DNA of 64,000 nucleotides from Callaeas wilsoni (Eukaryota > Chordata > Aves > Passeriformes > Callaeidae): positions 1-64,000 of the forward strand of contig VWPU01003246.1 of NCBI GenBank assembly GCA_013398955.1, written 5' to 3'. The notes below the pieces were generated by a model. That model was not told where the DNA came from. It worked only from the letters and a program-made list of their open reading frames with translations, and did no database searches. Position 1 is the first letter of the stretch. The number at the start of each line of letters is the position of its first letter. The translations under genes were made by a program, and so were the position numbers. Below, one piece after another: positions 61,901 to 64,000 of this stretch.

Positions 61901-63394
61901 AGAGCCTTGGCTGCTGCCGGAGAATTGCCACCATCCAGCTCTTCCCTACCCAGGTGCTCAGCTCCATCTTGGTGCCAGCTTTGATGCTCTCTGAGTCCTC
62001 CCTGCAGCCATTTCATCATTCCAACTGGACGGAAACACAGAGCTGTTTCCTGTTACTGCATTGGCCCAAAACCAGCTGGGCCGTGAGGTAGGAGAAATGG
62101 GCCCACCTGGCTGGGAAGATGTTTGATCACTGTAGAGCAGCAGTCCCAGTTCATCTGCCAGCGCCACTCACCAGCCATGTGTTCTTTTTCACAGTGCCTT
62201 TCTGGAAGAGATGAGAAATAAAGGCCCAAGGAGAGCTCAGATGACCTGCTGAAGGTGATAATATAACAAACTCAGCTTTTCTTACAAGTTTTGCTAGGGT
62301 GTTGTACCAAAATATCAAAAAAATTACTTGTATGCTATATTCGTTTGGATAATCCTGTGCTTTAGATAATGGACAGCTTAGCCCCATACGCACTGTGACC
62401 CACTTCTAGGGCAAAGGAGTGTGTTTCAGAGAACAGAAATAATGTTCTGTAATCTTTACATTCTGCAGTTGTTCCCTGAGGATCTCCACAAGAATAAGAG
62501 TTCAATTTTTATCTGTCTTGCAGTTCTTTAAGAGAGGCTGAAGGTTTGCTAGTACCGTGCACAATACAATACAACTCCACTTCAGAGCCAGAAGAGAGAA
62601 CATCCTTCAGATCAGCACGGTAAATCTGTGTTCTTCACAGTCCAGGCAAGGGCAGTGGTGGCTCCTTCCAATACGAGTAGCTCCAACAGGATCCTCAAAA
62701 GAATGTTTAGTAGGACACTCCATCCACCTTCAAGCATGGCAAAGACTTTAGGAAATGTGGCTCTGCAGCAAGAAGGACCACATGCAATTCCACATGCACA
62801 AGTGTCAGAAGCTTCACTCCCTTGTAGATCCTCGATATACCTGCTCCTATCTGGTCACTCCTTTCTCCTTACTTCACACTTAACCTCTCTTCTTTTTTTT
62901 TTACCCCATCTGCCAACAACAGGGCAAATCTCCTTCTGTATGGAGAGCAGCTGCCGCTTCCCTACCAGCAGCCCATCACCCACAGTGATGGATCTTTTCC
63001 ATCCTAAATGATTCCGTGCTTCTATATAGCTCTTCTTTCACTAGAAACGGAAGGCTAGTACCAGAATAGTGGTTCTCCCCACTAACTTCCTACCTGCCCT
63101 CCCAGACAGTTTTCCTGTGAAGCATCATCCCTACCATCCTGCACTTGGCTTGCCTAAAGGCTGCTGCTCTTTAACTGGAAGACATGCTTCTGGCATTCCT
63201 GGGCAGTGAATTACAGTCATGTTGGCAGCTGCCCTCTGCCCCTGTCTATTGCAATACCTCAAGATGATGCCAGCAGGCCCTGGACTGCATTAGGAGGAGG
63301 GTCACCAGCAGGTCAAGGGAGGTGATTATTCCCATCTGTTCAGCACTGACAGACACACACATCAGGGGTTCTGGGTCCAGTTCTCAGCTCCCCA
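55976..63394. other. Gene-free intergenic DNA with a GC-richer segment
   Basis: No recognised exon or transposon. A moderately GC-rich patch at about 58780-59390 contains a CTCF-like motif (59258). Poly-T runs lie at 61515-61530 and 62889-62901, and a poly-A run at about 61750-61763. Open frames up to 157 codons at 58907-59380 show no recognisable domain and shift-frame overlaps typical of GC-rich noncoding DNA. Confidence 0.45.
59258..59269 (+). promoter_or_regulatory. CTCF-like binding motif
   Basis: CCACTAGGTGGC matches the core of the CTCF consensus (CCASYAGRKGGC) at every position. It lies in a locally GC- and CpG-richer patch of an otherwise plain intergenic region. A single core match is suggestive only. 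Confidence 0.45.
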
Positions 63395-63780
63395 GTACAA
63401 CACAGACATGAACTTGCTGCAGCAAGCCAGTGACGGGCCATGAAGATGATGAAGGGACTGGAGTATCTGATGAGGTGTTGAGAGAGCTGGGATTGTTCAG
63501 CCCGGAAAAGAGAAGGCTCAGGGGTAGCTGACCCTTGTGTATGAATACTCAATGGGGTGACTAAACAAGATGAAGTCAGACTCTAAGTGGTGTCCTGTCA
63601 AAGGACAAGAGGCAATTGGCAGAAATGGAAATACAAGAAATACCATTTCAGCACTAACTGCCCCCCTGCCCCTCCTCCACTTCTCTACTAGAAGGGTGAC
63701 CACCCAGTCAGGTTGTGCAGTCTCCATCCTTGGAAATAACCAAAATCTGACTGTACCCAGTCCTAAACAACTTGCACTAG
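63395..63780 (+). mobile_element. CR1 LINE fragment (plus strand)
   Basis: It runs through the CR1 landmarks GGGCCATGAAGATGATGAAGG, GAGAGAGCTGGGATTGTTCAG, CCCGGAAAAGAGAAGGCTCAG and AAAGGACAAGAGGCAATTGG. GGTGACCACCCAGTCAGGTTG and CAGTCTCCATCCTTGGA follow. These are the usual CR1 3'-end segments, diverged and lacking the terminal tail. Confidence 0.9.
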
Positions 63781-64000
63781 CTGACTCTGCTCTGACCAGG
63801 TGTCAGATTAGACAATTCTCAGAGGCACCTGCCTCCCAGCCTTAACCGTTCTGTGACCTTATTTACTGATTCTCATGTCTTGCAGTTAATCCCACTACCC
63901 TTATCCTTAACCATGTCAATGAAGTGCTGTTTGGCATTCCTGGGTGAAGGAACAAATTAGCTCTTGTGCAGCAGAGACTCAAGAGACACCTGAGCAGCAG
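63781..64000. other. Right window edge
   Basis: A short unremarkable sequence after the CR1 fragment. Nothing recognised. Confidence 0.4.

Noticed and set aside
1..64000. tRNA, rRNA, CRISPR, phage or bacterial mobile systems
   Set aside because: I saw no cloverleaf with an intact B box, no spaced short repeats and no prokaryote-style gene clusters. The repeat content and split gene are vertebrate.

Overview
This window is vertebrate nuclear DNA, almost certainly from a bird. The main evidence is at least seven CR1 LINE fragments, several ending in the avian-type 3' tail built on ATTCTATGAT, plus one solo LTR of avian leukosis-like (alpharetroviral/ERVK) design. Genes are split by GT-AG introns, and there are two CpG-rich promoter-like islands in an otherwise AT-rich background. 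No bacterial-style genes, CRISPR arrays or operons are present. Nearly all long open frames are chance frames in intron, repeat or intergenic DNA.

The one gene I can read is a complete minus-strand RFX8 (regulatory factor X, member 8). I rebuilt it exon by exon. Fourteen coding exons run from an ATG at 34698, in a CpG island, to a stop at 6073. All splice sites are GT-AG, every exon phase agrees, and the coding length is 1,776 bp (591 residues plus stop). It encodes a short N-terminus, the RFX winged-helix DNA-binding domain (about residues 27-105), the long helical RFX effector/dimerisation region (about 170-510), and an acidic then Gln/Asn-rich C-terminal tail. The core of the recognition segment, LGTRG in other RFX proteins, reads RTTAG here.

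Layout: 1-300 is a CpG island at the window edge, probably the promoter of the next gene (by conserved order, CREG2 on the minus strand; inferred only). 301-6072 is the spacer and the probable RFX8 3' UTR. 6073-34698 is RFX8, whose introns hold three CR1 copies, the solo LTR and simple repeats. About 34500-34960 is the RFX8 promoter island, with a plus-strand CR1 just upstream (35098-35360). 35361-64000 is a long gene-free stretch, probably the RFX8-MAP4K4 interval. It holds CR1 fragments (48484-49200, 55325-55975, 63395-63780), short tandem duplications and a CTCF-like motif at 59258. I found no recognisable exon there.

Limits: the exon 11/12 junction, the transcription start, the polyadenylation site and repeat edges are uncertain. 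The species cannot be named. Similarity statements are from memory of the RFX family and CR1 consensus sequences, not from database searches.
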